Below are positions 1-11,436 of a stretch of DNA of 64,000 nucleotides, one piece after another. Position 1 is the stretch's first letter. Each line of letters begins with the position of its first letter. The stretch spans positions 493,305 through 557,304 of the forward strand of contig NW_020289986.1 in the NCBI RefSeq assembly GCF_003144245.1, given 5' to 3'. Below the pieces are notes generated by a model. It searched no databases. It was not told where the DNA came from and was given only the letters and a program-made list of their open reading frames with translations. Origin of the DNA: Jaminaea rosea (taxonomy: Eukaryota > Basidiomycota > Exobasidiomycetes > Microstromatales). The position numbers and the translations under genes were made by a program.

Positions 1-47
1 GACTGACACTCTTCGTTCCTCGCCGCTCGCCGCTCGCCCATCGCTAG

Positions 48-645
48 GTCTCGCCATCGCCTATCCTCTCATCATCAATCCGCACTATGCTATGAAGCAC
101 CAGGGTGATCTCCTCGACTCTCCCTCCCGCAGCCCGTCCCTTAATATCAACCAGCGCCTCACCCTCTGGGAGCGCTCCTACAAGATGGGCACCGTCATCC
201 CGGCGCTAGGCCTCGCCTGCTCCGCACTCTGGGGCAGCCTCTACGCCATGAATCGCAACAAGCTCGCCGCCCTCACGCCCAACTGGAGGCTGCTGGGCAT
301 CGGGGCGGCAGCGCAGTTCTCGATCGTGCCCTGGACTGTAAGTACCGGCGCAGCGCGTGCCGCTGCGCAGCGCCGCGCTCCTTAACGTATCATAGCAGGC
401 GTGTGCGTGTACTTCAGCTGATCATCACAACTCCCCCGCACGCCGTACGACGCGCCTTACAGCTCATTGTCATCATGCCCGTTAACACGAAGCTCATGGC
501 ACTCCGCAAGGAGGCCAACAAGCGTGAAAGCGTCAACGAGGCAGAGGTAGAGCAGCTCTTCCAGCAATGGCAGAAGCTACACCTTGTGCGATGTGGGTTT
601 CTCGCTGTCGGGCTTGTCTCGGCCATTGGCGCGTTTGTGTGGTGA
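48..645 (+). CDS. DUF1772 (anthrone-oxygenase-like) membrane protein, 5' partial
   Basis: The 3' part of a gene cut by the left edge. Coding exons are about 48-337 and 463-645, with a GTAAGT donor at 338 and an acceptor ending at 462. Bases 1-47 look like the end of an upstream intron: a CTGAC branch-like site, a pyrimidine-rich run and TAG. The joined sequence (about 157 aa visible) has a WERSY element, two hydrophobic helices, then IVPWT followed across the splice by LIVIMPVNTKL, and a WQKLHLVR element before a last hydrophobic helix. This PxT...MPxN...W..xHxxR layout is that of the DUF1772 family, small four-helix membrane proteins that include fungal anthrone oxygenases. Nothing nearby suggests a polyketide cluster, so a specific reaction cannot be named. 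An earlier acceptor ending at 417 is also in frame, but it breaks the PWT-LIVIMPVN continuity. Confidence 0.72.
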
Positions 646-1685
646 TGCTGGCAGATCAATGCAGAGAGAGTCTACTGCCGTGTACCTTGTCAATGGCAGC
701 TGCGTTACCGTGCTTGCTTCTCTGCAGAGCGGACAGACCCCGCAATGCCATCAATGACGTCTGTACCCAGCTTCTCTCGTGCATCAGCGAGCTGAGCACC
801 TCTCTCGCCGAGTAAAACACACGAGTGACGAAGCACAGCACATTGCCACTTGGAGTAACGACAGATGACAGACGGGCTGACAGCGTCTTGCTTAGGTGTC
901 GCGCTGAGCCGGCGACACGTGACGTCCGAGCTCGACGGCTTTCATGACATGAACGCGAACCCCTATGACAATCCACGGAGAACCTCGCAAATGATGATCG
1001 CGCTCGTCCGAGGGAGTATTGAGGCTACATCTGCGGTCATCAGCATCACTTGCAATCCACGTCGTCGTAGCGCTTTGATAGAGAGCCTCAAATGGATCTT
1101 GAGGATTGTGATTGATGTCACAGCGCGACGCTTCTTTGAAGAGAGCCCTGCCTTTCCGATGCTTGCGCGGCGTGTGTGACTCAGCTCTTTTACTTTGTGA
1201 CGGCCGTTCCATTCATCAGCACCCACATGCCCTTGATCGCTGCGAGCCTTGCTGCGCGGCGTCACCCTCTGTCATGCTAAGCTCAATGCGATCCACGACG
1301 TCTCAATCGTCCTCCGCTCTACTCTGCTCAATGCAATCCAGTATTCGGGCCGCTGCAAGCACACCTTGGCTATCCATTGTTCATGGCATCTGGCATCCAG
1401 CTCAGACGCATTAGCGCTATTGAGGCTCTGGCGGGAAAGTCATTGCTGTGTTGCGGAGCCGTCGGTGCCAGAAGGAGGAGTAGTGATGAATGTCGACTCT
1501 GTGTCGATGGCCAGAAACAGGCAAACGCTGCGCTGCGCTTCAATCAGCTCAGTTCATCTGGCGAAATGTGTTCACGACGACCTTGTATGGCGTTAAGCAG
1601 CAGGGTGAGACAGTCAAGTGCGATGACGCTTGATGGTAGCATGAAGAAGGCCTTCACATTGCAATCGTTGTGCGCTGCGCCGCGC
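646..1685. other. Intergenic region between convergent genes
   Basis: About 1.04 kb between the stop of the DUF1772 gene and the stop of AFG1. Open frames on both strands are low-complexity, arginine/serine-rich and carry no recognisable motif. The one notable site is a CACGTG E-box (916-921) running directly into a TGACGTC core (920-926). I see no tRNA or repeat family here. Confidence 0.6.
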
Positions 1686-3573
1686 CTACATCTCCGGCGG
1701 TGCTTCCTTGCTCCCGACTCCCGCCAGCTCTGCATACTGCGTCGTGCCCATTTCAGTCAGTCGCGAGATGACGCGGGCAAAGGCGAACAACTCCTCGTCT
1801 CCGCTGAAGATAGGATTGCCGCCGAGCTGGTCCATCGTCATGCCCAGGGCGTCCATTGCTTCGCGCATCGCGTCGCTCGTCTCGGCCTGCGGCGGGGTGA
1901 GGAGAGTGTAGAAGGGTCAGCTCGTCGCACGGCGGCCATCATTCCGTTCTCGCGCTGCGCTGCGCACCTTCTTGTTGCCGTCCGTGCCAGCGCCAAAGAT
2001 TTGCAGAATGGGCACCTCGCTGCTCGCAAAGAGCTTCGTCTTGCTCTCATAGGCGGCATCGATGAAGGTGATGAAGCGCCTGGCCATCTCGCGCTGGTCG
2101 AGCCCCATCTTGGGAACCTCGTCCACAAAGACCGTCGGGAACGTCTGACAGATCTCAATGTAGTCTGCCGCAGAGCGAGGCGTGCCGCATAGGTCGTGGA
2201 AGGAGAAGCGGGCCACCTTCTTCGTCGAGAGGGGCACGGCCAGCGTGCGGCCCCAGATGGTGAGCGGGCGACCCTCGATGGCCGGATCGTGCGGGTCGCT
2301 CGTGAAGGCTTCGAACAACTTCTCAAACTCGCGCAGGTTCTTGTCGTCGAGTGGCGCGTAGTAGACTTTGCTCAGAGCTTTGGGCACCTTGCGGTAGTCT
2401 GTGCCCGAGTTGAGGTCCTGCACCTTCAGCTGCGACTGGAGGAGCTCGATGCAGGGCACGAACGAAGAGCGCTGGATGCCGTTCTTGTAGAGGTCTTTCG
2501 GCTCGCGATTCGATGTCATGACGAAGACGACGCCGTGGGCGATCATGTGCTCAAGTAGGCGCCGCAAGATCATGGCGTCGGCGATGTCGGTGACCTGGAA
2601 CTCATCGAAGCAGAGCACGGTGGCCTCCTGAGCGAACTCCATGGCCACGGGAGGGATCGGGTCTACGTCTTCGCCAGCTGCCGCAGCGGCCGCTGCCCTC
2701 TCCTTTGCCCCACCAGCAGGCCCGCCCGAGATGGCATTGGCTGCGCCGCTCATGACGCGAGACGAGGCGCCGACGACGATGCCACTGGGCTTGTGAGTGA
2801 GCGTCTTGAAGGCGTGCATGCGCTTGTGAGCGTCGATCATGAACTGGTGGAAGTGTATGCGTCGTTTGTGTGTGATGTTGTCGGGAAGTGTGTCGAAGAA
2901 GAGGTCCATCAGCATGCTAAGCGGCGTGACGGCAGGAAGGTAAGGGACAGATCAACATGAGGAGTAGCACTCTACTGATTGCCCTCTCGCTCGCGCACCT
3001 CTTACCCGTGCCTACGTCCCCGTGAAGGTAAAGCCCCTTTGGCACATCCTCTGGTACTTGCAGCTTGCCGTCGTCGTGTCCATCGCTGCCCTCGTGTGAT
3101 GATGAGCCGAAAAGGCGGCCGAACTGCGCGTGGGCGAAGAAGGAAACCTCTCAGCTCGATGCAACCTTTTGAGCTCTACCGCGTCGCCATCGCCGGCGGC
3201 CACTCACGAAGCCCCTCTTTTCCACCTCCTTCTTCTGTCCCAACGGCCTCGTAGGATTCGGCGGTCGATAGAGCGTAAGCTCTTCGTGCAAGCCCTGCAA
3301 GATGGCTATAATGGAGCGCTGATGGTCGTCATCTTTCAGCAGACCCTTTTGCACCAATTCATTGTATCTTGCTGTTGGACCAGACGGAGGCGATGAGGGT
3401 GAAGCTCGAGCAGAGGGGGAATATGACGCCGCTCCCGTCGAGTGAAAGTAGCGACGACGTACGATTGAGCAGGATGCGAGCGGCGGTAGGTTTCCGCTAC
3501 ATCGCGGCGCTGCTGCCGCTGTTCTTCTACTGCATGCTGTGAGCGCTACCACAGACGTCGCTGGCCATGCCAT
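1686..3573 (-). CDS. AFG1: AFG1/LACE1-family mitochondrial ATPase
   Basis: Mitochondrial AAA-type ATPase of the Afg1 (ZapE/LACE1) family, which helps turn over mitochondrially encoded respiratory-chain subunits. Four exons on the minus strand: 3573-3208, 3123-2999, 2916-1968 and 1886-1686, giving 546 aa. The Walker A motif GDVGTGKS is created by the second splice (GTGCGC donor; TAG acceptor before C-ATG-CTG). Walker B is in exon 3 (VLCFDEFQVTD), followed by the family's DAMILRRLLEHM helix and MTSNREP. The first 45 or so residues are basic, with few acidic residues, as in a mitochondrial presequence. A low-complexity Ala/Gly insert (SGGPAGGAKERAAAAAAAG) sits just before Walker B. The small last exon (AETSDAMREAM...) supplies the conserved C-terminal helices. 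The ATG at 3573 is the first in frame; upstream extension would need a GTG. Confidence 0.9.
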
Positions 3574-4251
3574 GGTAAGAGGGGACAGGACGAGGTAGGT
3601 TTGCAATTCCGTGAACCCGCACACCCCGCAAAGTCATTCTCGTCGACAATCGCCCACAATCTCCAATCGCCCGCCTTCCGCCTTTCCCATGTGCCTGCCG
3701 CCTGCCTGCCGCTTCCCGCTCCCTGCCGTCGTACCCGACGTCTCCAGCGGGCACCTTTGTCTACCACCTCGCTCGACACAAGATGAGCGCCTCGCCGGAG
3801 CCAGCTGCGTACCACTCTCTTCGTTCTCGCCTCCTCCCATTTGATTACTATCAATCTCTCCCCCAAATCTTCGCGGTGCTCTCTTGCGATCCCCCGCAAT
3901 TGCTGAGCTCCGGCCCCCGCCTCCGGCTCGCTCTCACGATCAGCCGAGAGAGAAAGGCGGACAGACAGAGAGAGAGGGAGCATCTGGCCTCGCCTGCCGT
4001 CCTTGCCTGCCCGCCCGCCGCCCGGGGTCGAAGCCACTTCACTCACTCGACTCGACGCTAGATCCGTCGACGCAGCCGCCTCTCGACGACTGTCTCCGCA
4101 TCCTCCCATTCGTCACCACCGACGCCGCCGCCGTCGCCGTCGCGTGAGATCTATTCAGGCACGCTAGCACAGCCCGCTAAACCCCAATCAAGCGTTCCCT
4201 CCATCACATCATCCATCATCCTCGTTTGCGGGCGGACCATTGGCTTGCATT
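3574..4251. promoter_or_regulatory. Divergent promoter region, AFG1 / bHLH factor
   Basis: 678 bp separating the AFG1 start (minus) from the bHLH start (plus). It is pyrimidine-rich on the plus strand, with a short GA-rich run around 3948-3980 (GAGAGAGAAAGG...AGAGAGAGGGAG). I identified no TATA box or canonical E-box. Small open frames here have no recognisable product. Confidence 0.45.
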
Positions 4252-6495
4252 ATGTCCTTTGGCGGTGGGACATCGATGGCTACTACAGATGCCCCACTCG
4301 TTTCACCAACGCCAACGGCGACGACGGGTGCTCCGTCCTCATCCACTTCACATGCTCCCATGATGGCGACCAGTAGCTCGCATCACAGCAGTCACAACAG
4401 CGGCCATCCTCCTCCACCCGCCCCACCAACGGACAATCCACTCTTCTCATCAGACGAGGCCCGATTCATGACCGACTCCTTTGCCTCTGCCTTCTCCTTC
4501 GATCCCTTTCAACACGGCGCACCCGGCTTCAAAGTGCCCGCTGTATTACCTCCTGGCCTAATTCAAAGCTTGACGGCACCCAACAACAGCATGGCAAATT
4601 CGATGAGATCAGGCAGCGGGGCAGGTCCCAGCTTACCGCCTTGGGACCCTTCAGTTCACTTTTCGCCTTCGTCAGGCTCGTCTGCGCTGCGCAGTGGTAA
4701 TAACAATGGCGGTCCGTCTCGCTCGAGACAGCAGTCGTGGGCTCCAGGTCAGACGCCGCATTCAATGCAGCCAACGTCGCATAACGCAGTGTCGGCAGAC
4801 ACGTCCTTCAACGACTTTGTGAGGCGTAATTCGGCATCGATCGCTCAGCCAGGCTATCAAATACCGCAACGCCAGCAGCAAACCGCCTACCATGGGACGG
4901 CGCAGAACGCTGCATCATCGTGGGGCTGGGGCCAGACGGCCTCTGGCTCGCAGGCAGATCCAGCTTCGCAAGCTCGTCCTGCCGGTGGAGGAGCGTACGG
5001 ACAGAGTCGTGAATGGCAGATGCAGCAGCTTCAGGCCTTGCAGGCAGAGCGTAGGCGGTATATGGAGTCGTTGCCTACCGCAGAAGCCTCTTCGTCGTCA
5101 TCATCGTCAGGCGGCGGCGGCGGAGGCGGCGCCTACGCGTCTCCTCACTCGTCTGCTTCACCTATGGGTGCTGCTCAGACTGGCCCGAGCTTGTCATCTT
5201 TGGGCCTCTCTTTCCCCAGCAGCCACGACTTCCCTGCCGCTTCCCCACCAGAAGGTGTTGCGCACGGCAATGGACAGCAATCTGCGCATCAACCGCCAAC
5301 CATTCCTGGACACATCGCTGCTGCATGGGGGCCAGATGGTGACTCCGAGATGGCGGATCAGACGCAGCAAGCCAGCGGGTCACGCTCTTCGTCCAAGACT
5401 GGGAGAAGAACAGGCGACGCTGCATCGGCTCCTGGTCCCGACTCGACCGCGGATAGCGCATTGACTCGCTCCGACTCCAGCTCGAATCTGTATCGCCCCT
5501 GGCCGAAAGCTCCCTCGCCATCCAAGACGAGCGAATCGTACCCTCCGCTCAAGCTCAATCTGTCACGCGTGGATCGAAAAGGTGTGGCGCCACACGTCGT
5601 CGAGGCCTTCTTTGGCAGGGATGAGGCCGAAGAGAGAAAGCTTTTCCAGCCGCACCTCGTCGACTTGAAGGAACGCCGAAAAGAAGAGCGCGCAAAGAAA
5701 GCTGAGTTGCTAGAGGAAAAGAAGAAGAAAGCGTCGCAGAAGCGGGGCGGCGATGCCGAAGATGACGCTGAGGCCGGCGGCAAGAAGGCGTCGAGCAGTC
5801 CAGATCCAGCGGCTGGAGGAGGAGAAAAGGGCAAGAAGGCGCCCCACGTCCTCCTGACGGAAGCTGAAAAGAAGGCCAATCACATCGCCTCGGAGCAGAA
5901 GCGTCGCGCCAACATCCGCAAAGGGTACGAGATGCTTTGCGCCGGCGTACCAGCGCTGCGTGAAGCCCTTGAGAAGGAGGGCAGTGGCGGAGCTGGTGGC
6001 ACGGGTGACAATGGGACCGCGGACGCAGACGCTTCGTACGATGTGGGAGGAGAGCGCATCGATGGACGAGCGGGTCCACGCAGCGAGGCGGTAGTGCTGG
6101 GCAAGTCCGTCGAGCATCTGAGGCAGCTCCTTGAGGAACACCGCGACTTGTGCTCGAGGCGAGACCACGCGAGGGCGAAGCTGGCGCGCAACAAATTGGG
6201 GGTAGACGTTGTCGTTGCAAATGGGGACGAGGACGACGACGACGTGGCTGGGGCTGAGGCAGCTTCTTCCACGATGGGGACGACCAAGAAGGGCAAGGCA
6301 GGGGGTGCAGCAAAGGGAAAAGCGGGCAAGGCGGCGAACTCTACAGTTGACGGGGCGACTGCACCTTCAAGCAAGAAGGCGGCGGCGGCAGCGGCAGGAG
6401 GCAACAAGAAGGCGGCTAGCAAAGCAAACAAGGCTGCCGAGGATACCACCAAAGTCAAGGAGGAGCAAAGCGTGGACGGTATGCAGGAGGACTAG
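4252..6495 (+). CDS. bHLH transcription factor with an extended loop
   Basis: Predicted nuclear bHLH DNA-binding protein, 747 aa, single exon. The ATG at 4252 is the first true ATG of the frame; 12 bases upstream the frame has only TTG. Residues 1-500 are low-complexity Ser/Gly/Pro/Gln, typical of fungal activators. The basic region and helix 1 lie near residues 535-575 (NHIASEQKRRANIRKGYEML). The His, Glu and Arg positions fit a protein that reads a CANNTG E-box. Helix 2 follows only near residues 610-635 (RSEAVVLGKSVEHLRQLLEEH). The HIASEQKRR...RSEAVVL pattern matches fungal Ino4/Max-like bHLH proteins, but here about 40 residues of Gly/Asp-rich sequence are inserted in the loop. The C-terminus (after about 660) is Lys/Ala-rich and low-complexity. 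Target genes cannot be told from the sequence. Confidence 0.85.
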   Translation: MSFGGGTSMATTDAPLVSPTPTATTGAPSSSTSHAPMMATSSSHHSSHNSGHPPPPAPPTDNPLFSSDEARFMTDSFASAFSFDPFQHGAPGFKVPAVLPPGLIQSLTAPNNSMANSMRSGSGAGPSLPPWDPSVHFSPSSGSSALRSGNNNGGPSRSRQQSWAPGQTPHSMQPTSHNAVSADTSFNDFVRRNSASIAQPGYQIPQRQQQTAYHGTAQNAASSWGWGQTASGSQADPASQARPAGGGAYGQSREWQMQQLQALQAERRRYMESLPTAEASSSSSSSGGGGGGGAYASPHSSASPMGAAQTGPSLSSLGLSFPSSHDFPAASPPEGVAHGNGQQSAHQPPTIPGHIAAAWGPDGDSEMADQTQQASGSRSSSKTGRRTGDAASAPGPDSTADSALTRSDSSSNLYRPWPKAPSPSKTSESYPPLKLNLSRVDRKGVAPHVVEAFFGRDEAEERKLFQPHLVDLKERRKEERAKKAELLEEKKKKASQKRGGDAEDDAEAGGKKASSSPDPAAGGGEKGKKAPHVLLTEAEKKANHIASEQKRRANIRKGYEMLCAGVPALREALEKEGSGGAGGTGDNGTADADASYDVGGERIDGRAGPRSEAVVLGKSVEHLRQLLEEHRDLCSRRDHARAKLARNKLGVDVVVANGDEDDDDVAGAEAASSTMGTTKKGKAGGAAKGKAGKAANSTVDGATAPSSKKAAAAAAGGNKKAASKANKAAEDTTKVKEEQSVDGMQED

Positions 6496-7366
6496 TGTGC
6501 GCTCCTCGCATCTAATTTCATCTCGATAGTGTAAGATGTCTCGTCGTCACTCGTTTTTCATCATTATCATCAACGCGCTCTGGAATCCACATCGTTAGCA
6601 ACGCGAGCGCGGCCCAGAAGACTGAGACGGCCGACGTCATTCTTCGGAGACAGGGTTCAAGGTCCACAGTGTGCCGTCGCGCTGCCGTCAGGTCGACCCC
6701 CGAACGTCCGCTATCGATGTTGAGTGCTTGCTTTCATGGAAGGGCTGTCCTGGCATCGTCTTGGTGATCGTTCGCCTTCCCATTTGACCACCTGATCCAC
6801 GCGTGAGCCTTTGCTCCTCTCCTTTCTGTTCCTGCTTCCTGAGGACCCAGCTTTGCTCCCATAGCCTGGGAACCTCGAGTGCGGCGGGCAGTGCGGCGAG
6901 GTGAAGACGGCAGGCTCGGCGGCAGAGAGACGCGGAGTGGACCCTTGCCTAGCTTCTGCAGCTTCGCTCGTCGCCTCCCATTTAGCCGCCGCCCGCTGCT
7001 CGCAACTCCCTTTGGCCTGACCGCACTGGCCGCTTAGACTTCGTAAGCTTGCGTGGAGAGACGAGCGAGACGAGCCAGTCGGGGACGAAAGTTTGATGCC
7101 AGTCAGGTCAGGCAATGCGGGCGTAGGGCGAGATCTCACAGTGTGTCGTCCCTCGTCATCCCTCTGTCGTCGGTCATCGTCTAGTCCATCGTTGCTTCTT
7201 CAACTCACCATTCTGTGCGCTACCTCTGCATAGTCCCTCGACCCTTCTTCCGCTCGTAATCACCCGGTGGATACATCGAGCACGTTGAGTACGTCAGGCC
7301 CGTTACCTCACGCGTGCTTTCTCGAGCGCACCACGTAATCATCGCAGCTCGCCGCGTTATCGCCGC
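6496..7366. other. Intergenic region and 5' region of the MFS gene
   Basis: 871 bp between the bHLH stop and the MFS transporter start. Open frames on both strands are short and unconserved in appearance. A GGTTCAAGG stretch at about 6655 resembles a tRNA B box but has no matching A box or cloverleaf. The last 200 bp, rich in C and T, probably hold the promoter and leader of the transporter. Confidence 0.45.
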
Positions 7367-9755
7367 ATGCCATTAGGCAGACACGCCGCAAGCAACGACC
7401 ACGACGACGAAGACCATCCTCGCCCGCACGACTCGGACTCTCCCTCGTCTTCCTACTCGGACCTCGACGTCGACCCCACCGTAGCGCTCCTCCGTTCAGA
7501 GTCGATTCCTCTGCGCAACATGATTCGTACTCCTACCCTCAAGCGCAGCCATTCTTCGAAGCGCATCCTGCCGCGTGACAGCGACGACGAAGAGGGTGAT
7601 GCTCAGCGAGGCAACAACAGCGACTCGCCATCTCGGGCTCGAGCTCGAAGATCGTTCATGTCATCACGCTCTCACCGCAGCTCCATCCGCAACTCTCGCA
7701 TTCTCAGCGGCGCCGATCAGGCCAGTCCCGAAGAGGCAGCAGCCGCAGCCTCCGATGACGCTGCCGCCGAAGGTGGCGAGCTCACTGAATCTCCTTGGAT
7801 GCTTGCTTTTGACGATAGGCGCTCTGCCAAGGAGAACAAGTCGCTCGCCGTAAGCGCAGAGCTTGATGCAATGGGAATGGGCCGATACCAGGTGAGACGC
7901 GCAGCGCGGGTGCAAAGCATCATCATCCGCATACTGATACGTCCTATTTGCTTGCCTCTCGCTCCCCATCCCAGTGGTTCATCTTCTTCCTCTGCGGCCT
8001 TGGCTTCTTCATCGACCTCCTCTGGGCTCAAGCATTTGGCCTCATCCTCGTGCCCCTTAAGAACGAGGGCTTCGGAGCCATGGACGGCAACATTGGCACC
8101 CTCACCACTGCTTTCAACGTGGGACTTACCGTAGGCGCCTTTTCGTGGGGCATCGGCGTCGACGTCGTTGGCCGCAAGTGGTCCTTCTACCTCACTTGCC
8201 TCATTGCTGGCATCTTTGGCGTCGCGAGCGGTGCAGGACCCTCGTTCACCGGTCTGCGCATCCTTGTCGCCTTCGTCGGCTTTGGCGTTGGCGGCAACAT
8301 CCCCATCGACTGCACCATCACACTCGAATTCTTGCCGACTGGCCGTCACTATCTTCTCGCACTGCTCAGCGTCTTCCAGCCCATTGGCACCCTAGCAGCA
8401 TCAGGCATCGCCTACGGCTTCGTGCCCCGCTACTCGTGCGGAGGAGGCAGCGCTGAGCTCATGGCCGATCAGCTGGCCGCTTGCACAAGGAGCGAGAATG
8501 CTGGCTGGAGATACACGCTTTACACCATCGGAGCCATCACGCTCTTCGTCTTCTTTGTACGATTTCTAGTCTTCAAGTTCAGGGAGTCACCAGCCTACCT
8601 CATCAACCGCGGGCACGACGCGGAGGCGCTCCAGGTCCTGTACGAGATTGCCAAGGTCAACAAAGTTGAGAGGCCTCGCCTTGACATGGACGACTTCCGT
8701 GAGATCGAGCAACGCTGCATGGAGATTCAGACCGGCCGCAGCAGCGATAGCGACATGGCGTCTCGCCTGTCAGGTCTTACCCATGACACGGCAGCCGACA
8801 AGCCTATGCTGACCGGGACGGCAGAAGCTTCAGATGCCAACGCCGACTCCGATGCTGACAAGGCGGCTCAAGCAGCAAAGAGGGCTGCGCCGCCATCCGG
8901 CGGAGCAAGCGGTACCGCAGGCGGGCGTCGTGTCTCTCCTCGAGTCTCTGCCAAGCCTGCTCCTTCAGACGAAAAGATTGAAGAAGATGAGACGGCGTGG
9001 CAAACTGTGTCAAGGACATTAGGAGAGATGGGCGCGCAGCTGCGTGGGATCCACATCCTGTTCAGGGACAGGGTCATGGCCAGGATCACCATTTTGATGT
9101 GGCTTACATACATGGCCGAGTGAGTGATTGGGCGTAGCGCGAAGCGTCGTGTGCGCAACAAGCTGATCAGTTGCACTCTTTGCGCGTACGCTCCAGCTTC
9201 TTTGGCTTCACGATCGCCGGTACCTTCTTGCCTCAGATCCTCGCCGACCGGGGCCTCCAACAAGGTCGAGCCCTATCCGAGACGTACCGCGACTATGTCA
9301 TCATCTACGCACCTGGCATCCTTGCCTGCCTGGTTGGGTGCGCTCTCATCGAGGTGCCTCGTGTCGGACGACAGTGGGTCATGGTCATCAGCTCAGCTCT
9401 CATGGGTGTGAGTATGTTCATCTACACGATCATCGACACCGAGGCTGGCTCCGTCGGCCTCAATGCTATGGAGTACTTTTTCCAGTCCCTTTTCAACGCC
9501 GTCCTCTACGCCGTCGTACCCGAATTCTACCCAAGTGCGGTGCGAGGGACAGCTGCGGGCATCACGTCGACGCTGGGCCGCATTGCGGGTATCGTAGCTC
9601 CCTTGGCAGGAGACAGCCTGTACGGCCAGTATGCGGACATCTCAAAAGACTTGGCCGCCAGATACACGCTGTACCTTGGCGGTGGAGTCACGCTCCTCTG
9701 CCCCATAGCATTGGCGCTGCTGCCCTACGACACGCGCGGCAGGAGGAGCTACTAG
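7367..9755 (+). CDS. MFS transporter, SV2/SVOP-like
   Basis: Multipass major facilitator superfamily transporter of 742 aa. Exons 7367-7891, 7975-9119 and 9197-9755; donors GTGAGA and GTGAGT, both introns under 85 nt. A hydrophilic Ser/Asp-rich cytosolic N-terminus of about 175 residues comes first. TM1 then starts exactly at the first splice (WFIFFLCGLGFFIDLLW). The loop after TM2 carries the MFS motif GxxxDxxGRK (GVDVVGRK). The following GVGGNIPIDCT...EFLPTGR block is characteristic of the SV2/SVOP-like branch of the sugar-porter relatives. A long charged loop (about residues 410-530) separates the two six-helix halves. The second half has EFYPSAVRGTAAGITSTLGRI, another family landmark. Substrate is unknown; several related fungal proteins are annotated only as membrane transporters. 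Confidence 0.85.
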
Positions 9756-10105
9756 CAAGAGACGACCGACGAGAAGAGGGGGAGAATAACGTAGGACTCG
9801 CATGCATGCATGGATAGATTGATGTTATTCACCGTAGTACGTCGTGATCGTCTCTTCTCTACTCTATTTCTCTTGGCTTCGCCCACGCCCATCCCTTACT
9901 GAAACGACATGAATGATGACGAAATGACGAGGTTCCTTCCATCTTGACTGCGAGTGATGCGAGCCTGCACGTCGCGGCCGCGACCTTGACCCACAGCCTC
10001 CACTCGACGGCAGCGGAGCAATTCACTCGACCCTTCGACTCTCTCCGATGCTGCGAACGACGCTTCTTGCTGACCTTCATTCCACATCGAATCACGCCGC
10101 CAACC
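9756..10105. other. Intergenic region
   Basis: 350 bp between two genes on the same strand, holding the 3' end of the transporter gene and the promoter of the dehydrogenase-like gene. The coding-looking frame upstream of 10106 (from 9944) has no conserved content. Nothing else recognised. Confidence 0.45.
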
Positions 10106-11329
10106 ATGTCATCCCACCACGCCGCACCACCTGCTCACCCTTACTCGCGCCCCGCTACGCCTCACCCTCAGCACCAGATTGGCTGGGTGGGGCTGGGCAA
10201 CATGGGCAAGAGCATGGCCCTCAACCTCGCCCGCAATATGGCTTCGCGTCAGCCTCCTTTGCCTCCTCTCCTCGTCTACAACCGTACAGCATCGAAGTCT
10301 CAGGCGCTTGTAGACGAGGCGAAGGACATGGCAAAGGTGTGCGAGGACCTCGTCGAGATGGGACAGAAGTGTGATCTCGTATTCGTAAGCCTGAGCGATG
10401 ACAAGGCGGCAAAGGATGTGTTTGCCAAGCTGCTCGAGGGAGAGGAGAAGAAGAATGGCAAGCCAGGGCACAGGGAAGCCAGTGTGGGCAAGACAATCTT
10501 TGTAGACACTTCGACGCTGTACCCGGAAACGACGGGTGAGCAGCGCGTTGAGCCAAGAGAAGCGCATATACTCGTGGCCGCTGATCATCTTGCTCCTTTG
10601 TCTCTTGGTTGGCAGGCGAACTCGAACGTCAGATCTCTGCTGTCCCCAACCGCTACTTCATCGCAGCTCCCGCCTTCGGCCCCCCTCCCATGGCCCATGC
10701 TGGTACCCTCGTGTTTGCCATTGCTGGACCTCACAACGCCAAGAAGTTTGTGAGCCAATTCCTCGTGCCGGGCGTCGGCCGAAAGGTCATGGACTTTGGT
10801 AGCAACCCAGAGCGAGCGGCCAGCTTCAAGCTCATTGGCAATTCGCTCATTCTGAGCACCATCGAGATGCTCAGCGAGTGCATGACACTGGCAGAAAAGA
10901 CAGGTGTAGGAGCAGACCAGTTCTTTGACTTTGTTAAAGAGTTTTGTGAGTGGGCGCGGAGACAGCCGCGACGAAAGCATCACGAGCGCTCACGGATTCA
11001 CCCTCGCATCGCTGTCAGACCCAGCCCCATCTGCCATCGGCTACGCCAAGAAGATCCTTGACCAGAGCTTCGGTTCAGCAGAGGGCTTCTCCCTCGACGG
11101 CGGCATCAAGGACGCCTCGCACATTCGTCGTCTCGGTGCCAGCGTGGACTGCCCCTTGCCCATCGTAGACGTGGCTCATCAACACCTCATCGCAGCGCGA
11201 GCCAACGCTCCACCTGGGCAGAAACTCGACTGGAGCTCTTTGGTGGCAGGGCAGCGATTGGCTAGTGGGCTGCCAGCCTTTGGCAAGAGGGAAGGCTTGC
11301 AGCGAGACGGTGGCAGGCGGGATGAGTGA
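10106..11329 (+). CDS. 3-hydroxyisobutyrate dehydrogenase-like (beta-hydroxyacid dehydrogenase family)
   Basis: NAD(P)-dependent beta-hydroxyacid dehydrogenase, 356 aa. Exons 10106-10535, 10616-10945 and 11019-11329; each splice restores a family motif. The Rossmann nucleotide-binding motif is near residue 30 (IGWVGLGNMGKSMALNL). NRT follows the second beta strand, as in NADP-preferring members. The active-site helix has FKLIGNSLIL, with the Lys and Asn of the family's Kxx(x)N catalytic pair. The C-terminal FSLDGGIKDASHIRRL block matches the ligand-binding helices of 3-HIBADH relatives. The usual substrate-motif position (DAPVSGG) reads APAFGPPPMAHAGTL instead, so this is probably a related beta-hydroxyacid dehydrogenase rather than the valine-pathway enzyme itself. 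No mitochondrial presequence is evident. Confidence 0.85.
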
Positions 11330-11436
11330 GTGTGGACGGGCGCAAGCAATGACCAACGCAAGCAATGACAGTGACACGATTCGTGGTATTATAATACAAG
11401 GTTGTGAGAGGTGGCATGCGCGTAACGCTGCTACGC

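Noticed and set aside
1377-2192. 271-aa plus-strand frame
   Set aside because: Overlaps the 3' half of AFG1 in antisense and has no recognisable motif.
6600-6680. tRNA-like B box (GGTTCAAGG)
   Set aside because: One base too long for the B box, no A box and no foldable cloverleaf around it.
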